DNA of 64,000 nt, taken from Elymus sibiricus. Taxonomy: Eukaryota > Streptophyta > Magnoliopsida > Poales > Poaceae. Where the stretch lies: assembly GCA_039707655.1 (NCBI GenBank), contig CM077676.1, positions 186,926,936 through 186,990,935 on the forward strand, written 5' to 3'. The notes under the pieces are model-generated. The model worked only from the letters and a program-made list of their open reading frames with translations. It searched no databases and was not told the DNA's origin. A program made the position numbers and the translations under genes. Positions 1 to 11,091 of this stretch are shown one piece after another; position 1 is the first letter of the stretch; the number at the start of each line of letters is the position of its first letter.

Positions 1-2342
1 GGACCGGTCAAACCTGACCAGTGGGCTAGGCGGGCCCACTGTTAGTGACCCTTAGGCCACGCCCGCGCGGTTAAGTGGAAACTTAATCCCACAGAGTACG
101 TTTTCTTCTTTCAAAAGCGCATTTCCTTCCAAACCGTTTTCCTTTATAAACTTTAATTAAAAATCAGATTTGACCCTAACTTTGACTACCTCTAACTTTT
201 TAACGACAACTCGAAATCATTTGATTCTTTTTCTGGCATTCCTAACTTTTCATCTAGTTTATTTTACTATTTATTTCAAAATTCTCCAAACAACTTTTTT
301 GTACTGTTTTCAAATTATGTGCGATTTGCGATATTTTGAAAATAGGAAAAATGGAGGGAAGAGTATTTTCAAAACTTTTGGAATGCACCCAACCCTTCTA
401 CACACCCAAGGCAAGCATCTTGGACACTTGATATGGTGAATGTTTGGTTCTTTGCTTGCTAGTATAATATGATCATGATTATGATAATTCAAATAAAATT
501 TGCATATTGCTAGTTATACATGCATGATCCTTGGATAATATTTTACCTTCACTTAAACATGAAGTATGTGTGAGTGTGGTTCTTTTCACATGTCACATAT
601 GCCTATGTTGGTCCGGACTAATCTGCAGGAAAGAATCTGTCACGAGAAAAGTGACCGTGAGACTGACATCTCGTTGTGACGAGAATGATCAGTGAGGGCA
701 TGTTGGGACATGCCAGGTGGTGACCCTGTTGGGTACTACCAAGGAAATATATTGTGCTAACCACTACACGAAAACTTAAACCTCCTAAGTCGACCGTAGA
801 TCGAGTCTTGTTCCGGTAACCCCCATACTTGATTCGTGCTGCCACTTGTCCCTGCCACAGGTAGGGTATGGTTTAGTAAGTTGATAACCCCTTTCCTTGC
901 ACACACTTTACAGAGAGGTCATGGTGAAAGATACCAGAGGGCTTTGGTAGGCATGTCACCTGGTCAGGGGGCATGGGTGTTTCCGATGGGCTGAGAGGGG
1001 GGGGGGGGCACCCCTTAGTTTGTGCGCGATATAAATTGTGATCCCATGCTATTCGAGGTGTTGGCCTCCCCGCCTTAGAGTTTTTCTTGGATGATGCTTT
1101 GGGTGACTCCGGGCATCGGGAAAGTTAAGCTGGTGTGTGCTGGTTAGGTGTGTTTTCAACCCAAAGACCATAATCAGAATTAGTCAACGTCTCGGGGTTG
1201 ACTAAATAAATCCTTTACTTGTGGGTAAAGAGTACAACCTCTGCAGAGTTCTAAAACCTATTCGAATAGCCATGTCCACGGTTAAGGGCTACAGTCTGGG
1301 ATGGGTCAAGTGTCGGTCTTAGTGTCGGTCTTCGGAGGAAATAATTAAAATTGAGCATGATTCACTTTTGCAGGATGATTATTATCACTACGGATGCTAT
1401 CATGAATATTATTGTTAACATGAATATTACTGTGAACTAACCTTTTTCTCTTATGTGCATTTTTTAGTATCTCTTGGGAAGGTTATGCCACCTGGATACT
1501 CATGTTATTACTTTCTTTTCAAGACCTCTCGAGGCATCGCATTCAGACACCCGTTTGGCATTTCTTTTCAAGACCTCTCGAGGCGTCGCATTCAGACACC
1601 CATTTGGCATTTCTTTGCAAGGCCTCTCGAGGCGTCGCATTCAAACACCTGTTTAGCATTACTTTTCAAGACCTTTCAAGGCGTCGCATTCAGATACCCG
1701 ACTGGCATTTTATTTTGGAATCCTCGGGCGGTCTAATGCCCGATGTTTCATTTTATTTTTCTTGGAATTTTTCGGGCGGTCTAATGCCCGATGTTCCATT
1801 TTATTTTCTTGGTTATTACTTGAATGACATAATTAGCCATTTACATCGTATTAATATTTATCATGACACGCTATAATATCAATCAAAATATGCATATAAT
1901 TTAGTCGATCATGAACATATGCACTCTATTGCATTCGGTATATCTTTTGTTCATAATGTTTGCGAGTACATTCAAATGTACTCACAGGCTTGTCCCTGGC
2001 TATTGTCTTGGCCAGATCATGATTCGGAGGAGAGCGCTACGAAGACACCCTCGCAACCTAGGAATCGGAGATAGCAGCCGCACGAGATAGGAGTTACCCA
2101 GGTCAGTTGTTCCTGTGGGAATGGAGCCCATCGACGTTGGAGATCCACGAGTCGCTTCTGTCATCTGCCACTAGAAATCATTGTGGTACTCAATGGACCT
2201 TTATGGTCTTGTATCCAAATTCTTGTAATAGCTTGGAAATCTGTATCAAGGATGTGTCCACCAGCGAACAGTAATCCTGGGGCTGGTGATGACACAAGGG
2301 TCATTTGCTGGGATTTTATGTCTCAGAAAACCGGCCCTGACA
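1..2342 (+). mobile_element. 5' LTR of the LARD, first ~1.9 kb outside the window
   Basis: It is colinear with 12999-15394 of the 3' LTR and ends ...GGCCCTGACA immediately before the primer site. By comparison with the complete 3' LTR, the window begins about 1.9 kb into this LTR. It has a run of G around 998-1009 that is shorter in the other LTR. It contains no credible gene; the short reading frames at 1455-1876 run through a 49-bp tandem repeat. Confidence 0.85.
1514..1709. repeat. 49-bp tandem repeat inside the LARD 5' LTR, about 4 units
   Basis: The unit contains CAAGACCTCTCGAGGCGTCG followed by CATTCAGACACCCGTTTGGC. Four units run head to tail, with the last two the most divergent. Two further degenerate units built on TCGGGCGGTCTAATGCCCGA follow to about 1807. 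The same array is in the 3' LTR at 14583-14778. Confidence 0.85.
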
Positions 2343-2346
2343 ACCT

Positions 2347-2359
2347 TGGTATCAGAGCC
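2347..2359 (+). other. Primer binding site, tRNA-iMet type
   Basis: TGGTATCAGAGCC lies four bases after the 5' LTR end. This is the standard plant initiator-Met tRNA primer complement and fixes the element's orientation as +. Confidence 0.9.
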
Positions 2360-2595
2360 AAGCTGACCATTGGCTAATCCTATCTTAGCCTGGTCGCTAT
2401 CCCTAGGTTTCCACACCATCCACATCCTTCCCTGTCCATAATCAACCCCATCCCATCCGATAGCCTGCACAGTGGCCAACTGACATCTGTTGATAGTCGG
2501 TGCCCAACCTATCAACCTAGCCCATAGGCCATGTGCCTGTGGCAGATACCTGAGTTGTCCCATCCACAAGTGTGCGATGGATGACTCTGCTGACC

Positions 2596-2602
2596 TATAA
2601 AG
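2596..2602 (+). promoter_or_regulatory. Putative TATA box of LARD ORF cassette A
   Basis: TATAAAG lies about 70 bases before the ATG at 2667. The surrounding sequence resembles that around TATAAGA at 10198, before the second cassette, so promoter and ORF seem to have been duplicated together. Transcription from it is inferred only. Confidence 0.45.
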
Positions 2603-3342
2603 GAAGCCTTGCCTCAACTCAGTACACCACAACCTTCATCCTTGATTTGATATCCAAAACACCAAGATGCCTGGTCCTGTCGTTCGCAACGAGACCACCG
2701 CATCCGAGCTTGGAGACTTCGTAGTTGTCCTCGCCAATCTCACTCGCCGTGCGTTTGGTATAGAAGAGCCCCGGAGTATGTTGTGTACCAGGAGCACGTG
2801 AGTAACGCCATCCATCACTTCTGGGCCACGATGCACATCTACGGGAGGGGTACCACATCAGAACGCCCCTACCGGTTCACCGGAAGGACGACCTCCGAAG
2901 AGCCCCAAGCCATCCAACTTGCAGCCCAAGAGGCTGTAGTTCAACTCCGGCATCTGTCGCCGAGAGTTAACATCCGTCCTTTCTTCTACTACTCTAGTCG
3001 TGAAGGCTATGGTAGCCCGACCCAAGTCGCCAGCGGAGACCATGAGACGGATCCTGCTCTGGTGCATCTGGTGCGCTACCTGAAAGTGCAAGAGGCACTC
3101 TTCGATCCGGTCACCAATGATCTAATTGTGGCCCGCAGGATGCTTGCTCTCCTGACCCCGGTGAGAGGTGAAGCTACAACCGCCACCGACACCCCGATAG
3201 TGCGGTTTGGGAGACCAGTTGAGCCCCCAAGGTCCGCCCCTGTTGCCCACCCGGGCAATTCATTCGCCTCCCTAGGGGAACTCCGTCGTCTCTTGGAGAC
3301 CTACTCCAACGGGACTGTGACCACAACACTCCGCGAGGGGCA

Positions 3343-4901
3343 TGCTACTTGTAGCTTGCGTTGGTATTATCCCCGAAGAGGAAGGGATGATGCAGCACAG
3401 TAGAGGTAAGTATTTCCCTCAGTTATGAAACCAAGGTTATCAATCCAGTAGGAGAACCACGCAACACCTCGTTAGCAGTACCTGCACACAAACAACAAAT
3501 CCTTGCACCCAACGCAAACGAGGGTTGTCAACCCCTCGGCGGTTAATTGCAAGATTAAATTGTATGTGATAGATAGATAGATTGAAACAAAAATACAAAA
3601 TAAAATAAATAAAGAAAAGTGCAGCAATATTTTTAGGGTTTTAGTAATATGATTTAGATAGACCCGGGGGCCATAGTTTTCACTAGAGGCTTCTCTCGAG
3701 AAAATAGCATACGGTGGGTAGACAAATTACTGTTGGGCAATTGATAGAAAAGCAAATAATCATGACAATATCCAAGGCAATGATCATGTATATAGGCATC
3801 ACGTCCAAGATAAGTAGACCGACTCCTGCCTGCATCTACTACTATTACTCCACACATCGATCGCTATCTAGCATGCATCTAGTGTATTAAGTCCATAAAG
3901 AACGGAGTAACGCCTTAAGAACGATGACATGATGTAGACAAGATAAACTCACGCATGAATAAACCCCATCCTTTTACCCTTAATAGCAACGATACATACG
4001 TGTCATGTCCCTTTCTATCACTGAGATTGAGCACCGCAAGATCGAACCCATTACAAAGCACCTCTTCCCATGGCAAGATAAATCAATCTAGTTGGCCAAA
4101 CCAAATAAATAGATCGGAGAAGAAATAAAAAGCTATAATAATCATGCATAAAAGAGATCAGAGAAGACTCAAATATATTCATTGATAATCTGATCATAAA
4201 CTCACAATTCATCGGATCCCAACAAACACACCGCAAAAAGTGATTACATCGGATAGAACTCCAAGAACATCGAGGTGAACATTGTATTGAAGATCAAAAA
4301 GAGAGAAGAAGCCATCTAGCTACTAACTATGGACCCGAAGGTCTGTGGTAAACTACTCACGCATCATCGGAAGGGCAGCAAGGTTGATGTAGAGCCCCTT
4401 CGTGATCGATTCCCCCTCCGGCGTAGTACCGGAGAAGGCCTCCAGATGGGATCTCTCGAGAACAGAAACTTGCGGCAGCGGAAAAAGTATTTCGTGGACT
4501 TCCTTGAGGGTTTCTGATTTTTTGGGAATTTATAGTGGAGGAATTAGGTCAAACGGAGCTCTGTGGGCCCCACAAGGTACCAGGGCGTGCCTGCCCCCCC
4601 CAGGCGCGCCCTGGTGCCTCGTGGGCACCCCCTAGGGCTTCTGATCTCCTCCCGAAGCTTCTAGTGTTTATCTTGTCCAGAAAAAATCCGAAGAGTTTCG
4701 TGGCATTTGGACTTCGTTTGGTATCGATTTTCTGTAAAACAAAAACAGGGCAGAAAACAGCAACTAGCACTGGGCACTAAGTTAAAAGGTTAGTCTCCAA
4801 AAATGATATGTAATTGCTGTAAATGAATATAAAAACATCCAAGATTGATAATATAACAGCATGGAACAATCAAAAATTTTAGATACGTTGGAGACGTATC
4901 A
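3343..4901 (-). mobile_element. 3' LTR of Athila #1 (left copy)
   Basis: 1559 bp, running from TGCTACTTGTAG to GACGTATCA on the + strand. It matches 8181-9742 throughout. No gene is present; the short frames inside are LTR sequence. Confidence 0.9.
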
Positions 4902-4915
4902 GCATCCCCAAGCTT
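4902..4915 (-). other. Polypurine tract of Athila #1
   Basis: On the minus strand AAGCTTGGGGATGC directly precedes the 3' LTR. The same tract precedes the matching LTR of Athila #2 at 28097. Confidence 0.75.
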
Positions 4916-6219
4916 AATTTCTGCTCGTCCTCGAGTAGGTAAATGATAAAAACAGAATTTTTGATGTGGAATGCTGCCTATCATATTCATCACATATTCT
5001 TGTCTTTTATAGCATGGACATTGGACTTGAATGATTCAAAGCAATAGTCTATAATTTGACATGAAGATATAAATACTCAAGCATGCTAACAAGCAACCAT
5101 GTCTTTCAAAATATCAACGCTAAAGAAAGTTATCCCTAGCCCATTATGCTCAATCATTGATCCATTCATGAAACACACTCAAATATTAGCTACATCCAAT
5201 GCACAAGTATGACAATAGTGCTCTCTAGTTGGTGCTTTTGTAAGAGAAGATGGAGACTCAAGTAAAAATAAAAATTGCATAAAAGTAAATAGATAGGCCC
5301 TTCGCAGAGGGAAGCAAAGATTTGTCAAATGTGCAGAGCTCAAAGCTTAAATTAGAGAGATAAAAATATTTTGAGAGGCATGCTTTTCCTGTCAACGAAA
5401 ACGACTGAGAATTCCCATTATTTTCCATGCTAGACACATCATAGGTGCTTCCCAAACAGAAAGTAAAGTTTATTTCCTTTCCACCATTCTTTCACAATCC
5501 ATGGCTAGCCGTATCCACGGGTGCCCTCCATACCATCACTTTCGAAGGAATTTTGTTGTTATTAATTTTTGATTTCATTGTGGGACTGGGCATCCCTATT
5601 ACCAACCATCCTCTCGTGCAATGACAAGTGAATAAACACTCATCGTGAGAATAACACACCTAGCATGGAAAAATAATGGCCACCCCCTGCCGCTTCATGA
5701 GCGGTATAGGCACACAAAACAGAAAAATTATTTTGAAAATTAGAGCTGGCACACGCAAATTTACTTGGAACGGCATTGAAATACCGCATATAGGTAGATA
5801 TAGTGGACTCATTTGGCACAACTTGGGTTTAAGGAGTTTGGATGCACAAGCAGTATTTCCGCTTAGTACAAGTGAAGGCTAGCAAATAGATTGAGAAGCA
5901 ACCAACCAAAAAAACGAAAACGGTCATAAACATGCATTGAACATAACTAACACCGAATAATGCACCATAAGTAGGATATAATTTCGTTGCATAACTATTG
6001 ACTTGATGTGCATGCATAGGGAATCACAAACCTTAACACTAATATTCTTACTAAATCACAATTACTCACTAACATGACTCACATATTATCATTTCCATAT
6101 ATAAAAACTATTGCAAGGAATCACACTTATCATATCCAATGATCTATATGAAAGTTTTATATCCCTCTTGAATATTCATCAATTTGGGACCAAATTCATA
6201 TCTTGTGCAAATTACCGTT

Positions 6220-6480
6220 ACTATTATCAACTCTCAAAAAGATTTAAGTGAAGCATGAGAGTGCAAATATTTCTTCAAAATTTCAATCTTATCAATTCTC
6301 AAAATAATATAAGTGAAGCGTGAGAATTTATTTCTTCAAAATTTCAATCAACTCTCAAAATAATATAAATGAAGCATGGGAGTTTATTTCTTCAAAATAT
6401 GGCCACCACCGTGCTCAAAAAGATTTAAGTGAAGCACTAGAGCAATTGCCTAGCTCAAAAAATTTAAGTGAAGCACATAG
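6220..6480. repeat. Degenerate ~65-bp tandem repeat with TTTAAGTGAAGCA core
   Basis: Four to five units share CTCAAAA, then AATATAAGTGAAGC or TTTAAGTGAAGC, then TTTCTTCAAAAT. A related but shorter set occurs in Athila #2 around 29400-29480. Confidence 0.7.
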
Positions 6481-6673
6481 AGTATTCTAACAGATGATGA
6501 TAAATGTGTGGCTCTCTCAAGATAGGTGTGTTTAGCAAAGATTATTGTGACAAACTAAAAAGCAAACAAAACAAAGACTCATATAATACAAGATGCTCCA
6601 AGCAAAACACATATCATGTGACGAATAAAAATATAGCTCCAAGTAAAATTACCGATGGTTGGTAGAAGAAAGA

Positions 6674-6697
6674 GGGGATGCCTTCCGGGGCATCCCC
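6674..6697. repeat. Conserved 9-bp-stem hairpin near a polypurine-like sequence
   Basis: GGGGATGCC and its inverse complement GGCATCCCC are separated by a few bases (TTCCGG). The same hairpin occurs in Athila #2 at about 29668-29690 and 30402-30425, each time next to a CCCCAAGCTT-like polypurine-tract copy. Confidence 0.6.
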
Positions 6698-7407
6698 AAG
6701 ATTAGACGCTTGAGACTTCCTTGAATATTACCTTGGGGTGCCACGGGCATCCCCAAGCTTAGGCTTTTGCTACTCCTTATTCCTTCATCTATCGTGATCT
6801 CACCCAAAACTTGAAAACTTCAATCACACAAAACTCAACAAAACCTTCGTGAGATCCGTTAGTATAACAAAATAAATCACTACTTTAAGTACTATTGCAA
6901 ACCCATTCATATTTTATTTTTGCATTATACCTACTGTACTCTAACTTCACGATTTCTTATACCCCCGATACAATCCATAGATTCATCAAAACAAGCAAGT
7001 AGTGCATCAAAAACAGAATCTGTAAAAAACAGAACAGTCTGTAGAAATCTATTTAAAAGCCATACTTATGTAACTCCAAAAATTCTGAAAAATTAGGACA
7101 ACGTGGGAAATTCATATACCAATACTGTGTAAAAATTTCAGATTTTTCTGACACTCCAGTACAGAAACAAAATTCAGGCACTGGATGCAAAACTTTCTGT
7201 TTTCCAAACAGCATCAATTATACTATCTTCCAAATCATCCCAAAGGCTTTACTTGGCACAAACACTAATTAAAAACACAAAAACACAATCATACCAGTAG
7301 CATAATTGTGAAAACACACAATAACAGAAAAAATTTATTTTATTCATTGGGTTGCCTCCCAACAAGCGCTATTGTTTTATGCCCCTAGCTAGGCATAATG
7401 CATAATT

Positions 7408-7971
7408 TCAAGTATTGTCATCTTTCGTTTTAGTGATCTTTATAGGAGTTTTCTCAAACCCGGGAGGTTCTTTATGCTTCCCATTATTCTCAGAAAAAGA
7501 GGCAATTTTAAGATCTAAAATATCAAATCGCTTATTGCATAAACAAATCAAAGTGTTCGTGCGATTGAGATTTCCACTAATATTTTTAAGATGCTCGTTA
7601 GACTTTTGCAACTCAACCAAATTTTTCTGCATATCACCCAATTTGTCTAATATTTGAGCCCCCTCTTGAGTAAAAGCAAAACCCATTTGTGGTGGTGGAA
7701 TCCCCAATATGCCTTCTATTATTTCATAGGCAGTATTAGCCTCACTCTCAATAAAATTCCCCTTTGCGGCAAAATCCAGAAGTTGTCTATGATGCATGGT
7801 TAAACCAATATAGAAATTGCGAAGCAAAAATTTTAAATCCCCTTTTACAGAGCAAACACGATAGGATTCCATAAACCTATACCAAGCATCTTTAAGATTT
7901 TCTCCTTGTTTCTGTTTGAAGTAAAGCACTTCAAAATCCGGTGACAAAGGAGGGATAGTTACGCTAGTCAT
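7408..7971 (-). pseudogene. Truncated Athila-type gag
   Basis: A 187-residue open frame. Residues about 25-85 match the Athila gag core in pattern: a WYRF start, then FLLRNFYIGLTMHHRQLLD, then a stretch ending NTAYEIIEGI. The rest of the frame is a possible coiled coil (residues ~105-140) and a charged tail. A full gag would be several times longer and run on into protease and RT, which are missing, so this is a remnant of a non-autonomous element. The start lies 185 bases downstream (minus) of the primer site. It is inferred to be unable to form particles alone. Confidence 0.75.
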
Positions 7972-8155
7972 GATGACAAGATGAGCAAATCAAAGAGGCA
8001 AACAAGAAAAAGGCAAACGGAAAATATTTTTGTATTTTTGTAAAAATGTTTTAGAAGTGGGGGAGATGAAAACGAGAGGCAAATGGAAAATAAAGTAAAT
8101 GCAAGGAGATGAGAGTTTATGCAAAGGTACTTGATAGATGTTGATGATGTCTCCT

Positions 8156-8169
8156 CGGCAACGGCGCCA
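8156..8169 (-). other. Primer binding site, tRNA-Asp type
   Basis: On the minus strand TGGCGCCGTTGCCG matches the 3' end of plant tRNA-Asp. This is typical of the Athila lineage and lies 11 bases from the 5' LTR. Confidence 0.9.
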
Positions 8170-8180
8170 AATATTCTTCC

Positions 8181-9742
8181 TGCTACTTGTAGCTTGCGTT
8201 GGTATTATCCCCGAAGAGGAAGGGATGATGCAGCATAGCAGAGGTAATTATTTCTCTCAGTTATGAAACCAAGGTTATCAATCCAGTAGGAGAACCACGC
8301 AACACCTCGTTAGCAGTACCTGCACACAAACAACAAATCCTTGCACCCAACGCAAACGAGGGGTTGTCAATCCCTCGGCGGTTAATTGCAAGATTAAATT
8401 GGATGTGATAGATAGATAGATTGAAACAAAAATACAAAATAAAATAAATAAAGAAAAGTGCAGCAATATTTTTAGGGTTTTAGTAATATAATTTAGATAG
8501 ACCCGGGGGCCATAGTTTTCACTAGAGGCTTCTCTCGAGAAAATAGCATACGGTGGGTAGACAAATTACTGTTAGGCAATTGATAGAAAAGCAAATAATC
8601 ATGACGATATCCAAGGCAATGATCATGTATATAGGCATCATGTCCAAGATAAGTAGACCGACTCCTTCCTGCATCTACTACTATTACTCCACACATCGAC
8701 CGCTATCCAGCATGCATCTAGTGTATTATGTCCATAAAGAACGGAGTAACGCCTTAAGAACGATGACATGATGTAGACAAGATAAACTCACGCATGAATA
8801 AACCCCATATTTTTACCCTTAATAGCAATGATACATACGTGTCATGTCCCTTTCTGTCACTGGGATTGAGCATCGCAAGATCAAACCCATTACAAAGCAC
8901 CTCTTCCCATGGCAAGATAAATCAATCTAGTTGGCCAAACCAAATCAATAGATCGGAGAAGAAATACGAAGCTATAATAATCATGCATAAAAGAGATCAG
9001 AGAAGACTCAAATATATTCATGGATAATCTGATCATAAACTCACAATTCATCGGATCCCAACAAACACACCGCAAAAAGTGATTACATCGGATAGAACTC
9101 CAAGAACATCGAGGATAACATTGTATTGAAGATCAAAAAGAGAGAAGAAACCATCTAGCTACTAACTATGGACCCGAAGGTCTGTGGTAAACTACTCACG
9201 CATCATCGGAAGGGCAGCAAGGTTGATGTAGAGCCCCTCCGTGATCAATTCCCCCTCCGGCAGAGTACCGGAGAAGGCCTCCAGATGGGATCTCTCGAGA
9301 ACAGAAACTTGCGGCAGCGGAAAAAGTATTTCGTGGACTCCCTTAAGGGTTTCTGATTTTTTGGGAATTTATAGTGGAGGAATTAGGTCAAACGGAGCTC
9401 TGTTGGCCCCACGAGGTACCAGGGCGCGCCTGCCCCCCCAGGCGGGCCCTGGTGCCTCGTGGGCACCCCCTGGGGCTTCTGGCCTCCTCCCGAAGCTTCT
9501 AGTGTTTGTCTTGTCCAGAAAAAAATCTCCAAAAAGTTTCGTGGCATTTGGACTTCGTTTGGTATTGATTTTCTGTAAAACAAAAACAGGGCAGAAAACA
9601 GCAACTGGCACTGGGCACTAAGTTAATAGGTTAGTCTCCAAAAATGATATGTAATTGCTGTAAATGAATATTAAAACATCCAAGATTGATAATATAATAG
9701 CATGGAACAATCAAAAATTATAGATACGTTGGAGACTTATCA
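8181..9742 (-). mobile_element. 5' LTR of Athila #1 (right copy)
   Basis: 1562 bp, near-identical to 3343-4901. Only scattered substitutions and small indels were noticed, which points to a fairly recent insertion. Confidence 0.9.
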
Positions 9743-9847
9743 GGGCACCACCGCTATCCTAGCCCTGTAGCTCCCCATCCTACCCCGGCCAACTCCGCAC
9801 TGAAGCACACGGAGAAGCCTCGACAATTGCAAGGCAAGCCCGGCTAG

Positions 9848-10197
9848 ACGTCAACGAAGTGGACTGAGTCCACCAGATTAGTTGTCGAGCCCTTAGTGAC
9901 CCCGCTACCTTGTAATCTTGTATTTTCGTATCCTCGAAGTTGTAGTAGTATGCCATAGTAAGTTTGTAGACTGCTCGTATGCCCTTGTCATAATAGTATT
10001 ATGCGTAAATTGTTTGACGGGTGGTTACAGAGTAAATTCCGGGCATAACTGCCAAAACCACCCTAACCTACAACCACAGTGATACGTCACTCTTCTTTTG
10101 GAGATTGACGTCTGAGACTTTGACTCAGAGAACCCTACGACGGAGCCGATACATAAGTCGCACCGGTGCTGCATCATGTTTCCTGACCTAGGCACTC
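9848..10197. other. LARD inter-cassette spacer
   Basis: Sequence between the stop of ORF A and the promoter of ORF B. No gene is seen. Its right part resembles the region upstream of ORF A, which supports duplication of a promoter plus ORF unit. Confidence 0.5.
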
Positions 10198-10204
10198 TAT
10201 AAGA
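10198..10204 (+). promoter_or_regulatory. Putative TATA box of LARD ORF cassette B
   Basis: TATAAGA lies 66 bases before the ATG of ORF B, nearly the spacing seen for ORF A. Flanking bases (CTGACCTA before, AGGCCATT after) resemble those at 2590-2610. Confidence 0.45.
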
Positions 10205-10263
10205 GGCCATTCCCGCACTCAAACCATCAACCTTGAGCACCGTTTCCATCACCCCATCACTCC

Positions 10264-10896
10264 ATGTCTCACCCCGGAGCCTACCTTAGAACTCCAGATG
10301 CAAGCCCTGGTAGCTTTGTCAAGGTTTTGTGGGATTTTACCCGCAATACCCTTGGTTCCGGCCAACCACCCCAGTATGAGTTGTACAAATTGAGGATCAC
10401 CTCTGATTCCTCGAAGTACTGGGCAGTTGTGCAAATCCCACCAGAAGATTTAAACCAAGGCCATCCATATGTTGTCTTCATCGGGAGATCCATCCCAACT
10501 CCAGACATGGCCATCGAATTTGCCGCCTACGAAGCCGTTACCCGTCTTCGATTCGCGGTACCATGTGCTAGCAAAAGGGAGTATTACTACTTCCCGAGTC
10601 GCGCAGCACCCGGAGCAGAAGCTACATTCCGCGGTGAACGTATAGAAAGAGATCCAGCACTGGCCAATCTCATTCAGTATGTGATGGCCCAGGAGCATCT
10701 AACCCAGCAACTAATGGATTATCTCCATTATCTTGCTGTCCTGAATCCCCACATCGCCATTGGCGGACCACCTTTGCCTACTCAGGAAGGGCATGTTCTT
10801 CGTCTGCTTCCTCCACTTCCTCCGGGAGAAGAAGAATGTGCTCCAGCACCGGGAACCCTTCCACAAGACCCTGTAGATCTCACCTTTGAACCGTAG
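10264..10896 (+). CDS. LARD accessory ORF B, intact, dsRBD-like layout
   Basis: An uninterrupted 210-codon frame from ATG to TAG, the only intact ORF of the LARD. Approximate order of segments: a helical-looking SFVKVLWDFTRNTLG (residues 16-30); strand-like PQYELYKLRI (35-45), KYWAVVQIPP (51-60) and YVVFIGRSIP (70-79); helix-like AIEFAAYEAVTRLR (84-97); then REYYYFPSRAAPG; then a helical ERDPALANLIQYVMAQEHL; and a Pro-rich tail. It is paralogous to ORF A and resembles the ORF upstream of gag at 56819-57592. The layout recalls a dsRNA-binding domain, but the KKxAK lysines of classical domains are absent, so RNA binding is unproven. It is not a known gag, pol or env type. Confidence 0.75.
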   Translation: MSHPGAYLRTPDASPGSFVKVLWDFTRNTLGSGQPPQYELYKLRITSDSSKYWAVVQIPPEDLNQGHPYVVFIGRSIPTPDMAIEFAAYEAVTRLRFAVPCASKREYYYFPSRAAPGAEATFRGERIERDPALANLIQYVMAQEHLTQQLMDYLHYLAVLNPHIAIGGPPLPTQEGHVLRLLPPLPPGEEECAPAPGTLPQDPVDLTFEP

Positions 10897-11052
10897 ACGG
10901 TCATGAGTGTGGTTGTTGCTGTGTCTAACGCTAGTTTACATGATGCAACCTTTGTATTGTATTTTAGGGCATATGTCATAAGTGCATTGCTATGATTGCA
11001 TTCTGCATATGATTGTTTGTTGTGATATGCATTTAGTTCTTCCGCCCTTAAC

Positions 11053-11091
11053 AAATCTCAAGGACGAGATTTTCTTAAGGGGGTTAGATTT
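11053..11091 (+). other. Polypurine tract of the LARD with a remnant of chromovirus pol tail
   Basis: AATCTCAAGGACGAGATT then TTCTTAAGGGGG lies just before the 3' LTR. On the minus strand of 52008-52045 the chromovirus reads AATCTCGGGATGAGATT then CTTTTCAGTGGGGG at the same place, where it encodes the end of pol (ESRDEILFSGGELSQP). The likeness suggests the LARD derives from such an element. Confidence 0.6.

Larger units (their letters stand above)
4916..7407. other. Non-coding internal domain of Athila #1
   Basis: About 2.5 kb of AT-rich sequence with no supportable gene. It holds a degenerate tandem repeat (6220-6480) and a conserved hairpin (6674-6697). Similar blocks occur in Athila #2 at 28097-31016, so this is family sequence and not random filler. 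Confidence 0.7.
3343..9742 (-). mobile_element. Athila-lineage gypsy retrotransposon #1 (Sabrina/WHAM-like), non-autonomous
   Basis: A complete 6400-bp element with two near-identical LTRs (3343-4901 and 8181-9742) is bounded by the 5-bp duplication GGGCA at 3338-3342 and 9743-9747. A tRNA-Asp primer complement next to the right LTR and a polypurine tract next to the left LTR place it on the minus strand. The only coding remnant is part of gag; protease, RT and integrase are absent, so it would need proteins from another element. Its LTR begins (minus) TGATACGTCTCCAACGTATC. Confidence 0.9.
2667..9847 (+). pseudogene. LARD accessory ORF A, dsRBD-like layout, frameshifted and split by a nested element
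   Basis: The reading frame opens with ATG at 2667 and must shift near 2770-2780 to join the frame that is open from 2783. It runs to 3342, where the Athila element is inserted after the codon for EG. Beyond the element the same frame resumes at 9748 and ends with TAG at 9845-9847. Visible segments are EYVVYQEHV, HFWATMHIYG, YRFTGRTTS, then AIQLAAQEAVVQLR, and an aromatic RPFFYYSSREG stretch. These match, in order, the intact ORF at 10264-10896. The product is not a retroviral-type gag or pol. A dsRNA-binding-domain-like fold is inferred from segment order only. The 3343-3403 part of the open frame belongs to the inserted LTR, not the gene. Confidence 0.7.

Noticed and set aside
1455..1876. 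Three overlapping + frames with repeated RPLEASHSDT-like units
   Set aside because: All three frames read through the 49-bp tandem repeat; not coding.
3343..3403. Last 20 codons of the open frame starting at 2783
   Set aside because: This part is the inserted Athila LTR; the gene's own frame resumes at 9748.
6220..6480. CRISPR-like array
   Set aside because: Units are degenerate and without unique spacers; this is a tandem repeat in a plant retrotransposon.
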